Shown piece after piece: positions 63,404 through 64,000 of a DNA stretch of 64,000 nt (positions are counted from its first letter, which is position 1; each line of letters opens with the position of its first letter). Source of the stretch: Sphingomonas citricola (lineage in GTDB: Bacteria > Pseudomonadota > Alphaproteobacteria > Sphingomonadales > Sphingomonadaceae). The DNA lies in NCBI RefSeq assembly GCF_019429535.1, contig NZ_JAHXZM010000005.1:1-64000 (forward strand), written 5' to 3'. Below the pieces are notes generated by a model, which saw only the letters and a program-made list of their open reading frames with translations, did not search any database and had not been told where the DNA came from. The position numbers were made by a program, and so were the translations under genes.

Positions 63404-63844
63404 TCAGCCCAGCGGGCTGGTGGTCGAGTAGGAAGCGACGATGCCGAAATCGCACCACGCGATCGGCGCCGCGCCACGCTCGTCGACTTCGCCGTCGGTG
63501 GGCGCCGTCGCGTCGAGCCAGACGCACAGGCCGCCGAGGTAGGGGTCGGCCGAGATCTCGATGCCGACCTTCATCGCCATCTCGGCGAGCACCTCTTGCG
63601 CGGAGCGGTTTGGCTCATCGCGGGCGGCAAGCTCGACCGGGAACGTCCGCTCCCACCAATAGGTCGGCGGCGACAGATCGACCTCCGGTTCGCCCGCGTC
63701 GCCCGATCGGACGATCGCCTGCCCGAGTTCGCCGATGCTGGTCGGCTTCGCCTCGCCAAGGTCCATGCCGATCACCTTCGCGACCGGCAGCGCGCGCTTG
63801 ACCAGCGCCTTCACCGCGGCAGCGACTTCCTGGTGCTTCGACAT
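63404..63844 (-). CDS. Minor phage protein, tail-terminator position
   Basis: A 146-residue protein with a helical N-terminus (EVAAAVKALVKRALPVAKVI) and a beta-rich remainder (EVDLSPPTYWWERTFPVELA). It precedes the tail tube gene, where tail terminator or completion proteins are usually encoded. No motif decides the function. Confidence 0.65.
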   Translation of the reverse strand: MSKHQEVAAAVKALVKRALPVAKVIGMDLGEAKPTSIGELGQAIVRSGDAGEPEVDLSPPTYWWERTFPVELAARDEPNRSAQEVLAEMAMKVGIEISADPYLGGLCVWLDATAPTDGEVDERGAAPIAWCDFGIVASYSTTSPLG

Positions 63845-63846
63845 GG

Positions 63847-64000
63847 CTATCTCCAGCGGGCGTCCAGGTTGGCGGGGAAGCGCGCCTCCGCGAGCGCGGC
63901 GGGCTCGGCGAGGTCGATCGACTTCGGCTTGCGCACGTGCGGCACGAGCGTGAACATGATGACCGCCTGCACCGGGCGCGGATTGCGCGTGCGGCCGGCG
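63847..64000 (-). CDS. Phage protein, C-terminal part only
   Basis: An open frame enters from the right edge and ends at TAG 63849-63847, three bases before the next ATG. The visible 50 residues (AVIMFTLVPHVRKPKSIDLA, then EARFPANLDARWR) have protein-like composition and are in the operon direction. Function cannot be assigned. Confidence 0.6.
   Translation of the reverse strand, partial: AGRTRNPRPVQAVIMFTLVPHVRKPKSIDLAEPAALAEARFPANLDARWR

Larger units (their letters stand above)
42032..64000. mobile_element. Prophage / accessory region, right end outside the window
   Basis: From about 46.5 kb to the right edge the genes are clearly phage: adenine methylase, lysis cassette and a complete distal tail module in siphovirus order. 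The left boundary is uncertain. The XRE, nuclease-like, methyltransferase and DUF5681 genes at 42-46 kb could be the same prophage or an adjoining island. No integrase or attachment repeat is visible within the window; head, terminase and perhaps integrase genes should lie beyond 64000. Confidence 0.65.

Overview
The window reads as the chromosome of a high-GC alphaproteobacterium, most likely a sphingomonad (Sphingomonas or a close relative). The indications are the gene families (DUF2924-linked serine recombinase, S9D-type peptidase, a secreted S8 protease beside an ECF sigma/anti-sigma pair, a DUF6628-like protein, a CPA1 antiporter next to DUF389), an alphaproteobacterial LexA box of the form GTTC-N7-GTTC, and a short intergenic repeat that recurs at least six times. 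I saw no rRNA, tRNA or CRISPR array. Species-level placement is inference.

Layout. 1-1930: end of a DUF2924 gene and a large serine recombinase, the edge of a mobile element that continues to the left. 2.0-12.3 kb: metabolic and stress genes: GST with a divergent WYL regulator, an amidohydrolase/decarboxylase, an FAD monooxygenase with a divergent TetR and operator, a secreted S9 peptidase, a large KatE-type catalase and an alpha/beta hydrolase. 12.5-15.5 kb: dinB-alkB-exonuclease/BRCT operon, each junction an ATGA overlap, preceded by a LexA box; DUF427 diverges from it. 15.6-24.4 kb: membrane proteins including an HExxxH protein, a LytTR regulator, two secreted HExxH peptidase-like proteins (one behind a promoter with a BlaI/CopY-type operator), and an ECF sigma/anti-sigma pair divergent from a subtilisin-like protease and a Gly/Ser/Ala-rich secreted protein.

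24.5-34 kb: a short-chain dehydrogenase has lost its N-terminal third exactly where a four-gene cassette begins. The cassette has two divergent, translationally coupled pairs: a 1346-residue STAND/NACHT-like NTPase with a C-terminal PD-(D/E)xK motif plus a 260-residue protein with a possible Cys-His-Asp triad, and a 578-residue helical protein plus a 634-residue protein with an N-terminal Mrr/PD-(D/E)xK-like domain. I did not recognise this combination; it is the best candidate here for an undescribed anti-phage system. 34.2-42 kb returns to chromosomal genes: a DUF6628-like protein, two secreted proteins, an antiporter-DUF389 operon, a single-domain response regulator and a SleB-type hydrolase.

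42.0 kb to the right edge: accessory and prophage DNA. First comes an XRE regulator divergent from a PD-(D/E)xK protein and a ParB-domain DNA methyltransferase, with a strongly structured RNA-like element before the methyltransferase. Then come DUF5681-like proteins, a D12-class adenine methylase, a lysis cassette (membrane proteins and a GH108 endolysin) and a siphovirus-type tail module read right to left: minor protein, tail tube, tail assembly chaperone with a canonical -1 slippery heptamer, tape measure with an M15-like peptidase domain, three distal tail/NlpC proteins, tail hub, and a 1644-residue fibre with SGNH and pectate-lyase-like modules. Head genes are expected beyond the right edge. 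A plus-strand gene for an exported protein inside the minus-strand tail operon looks like a prophage moron.
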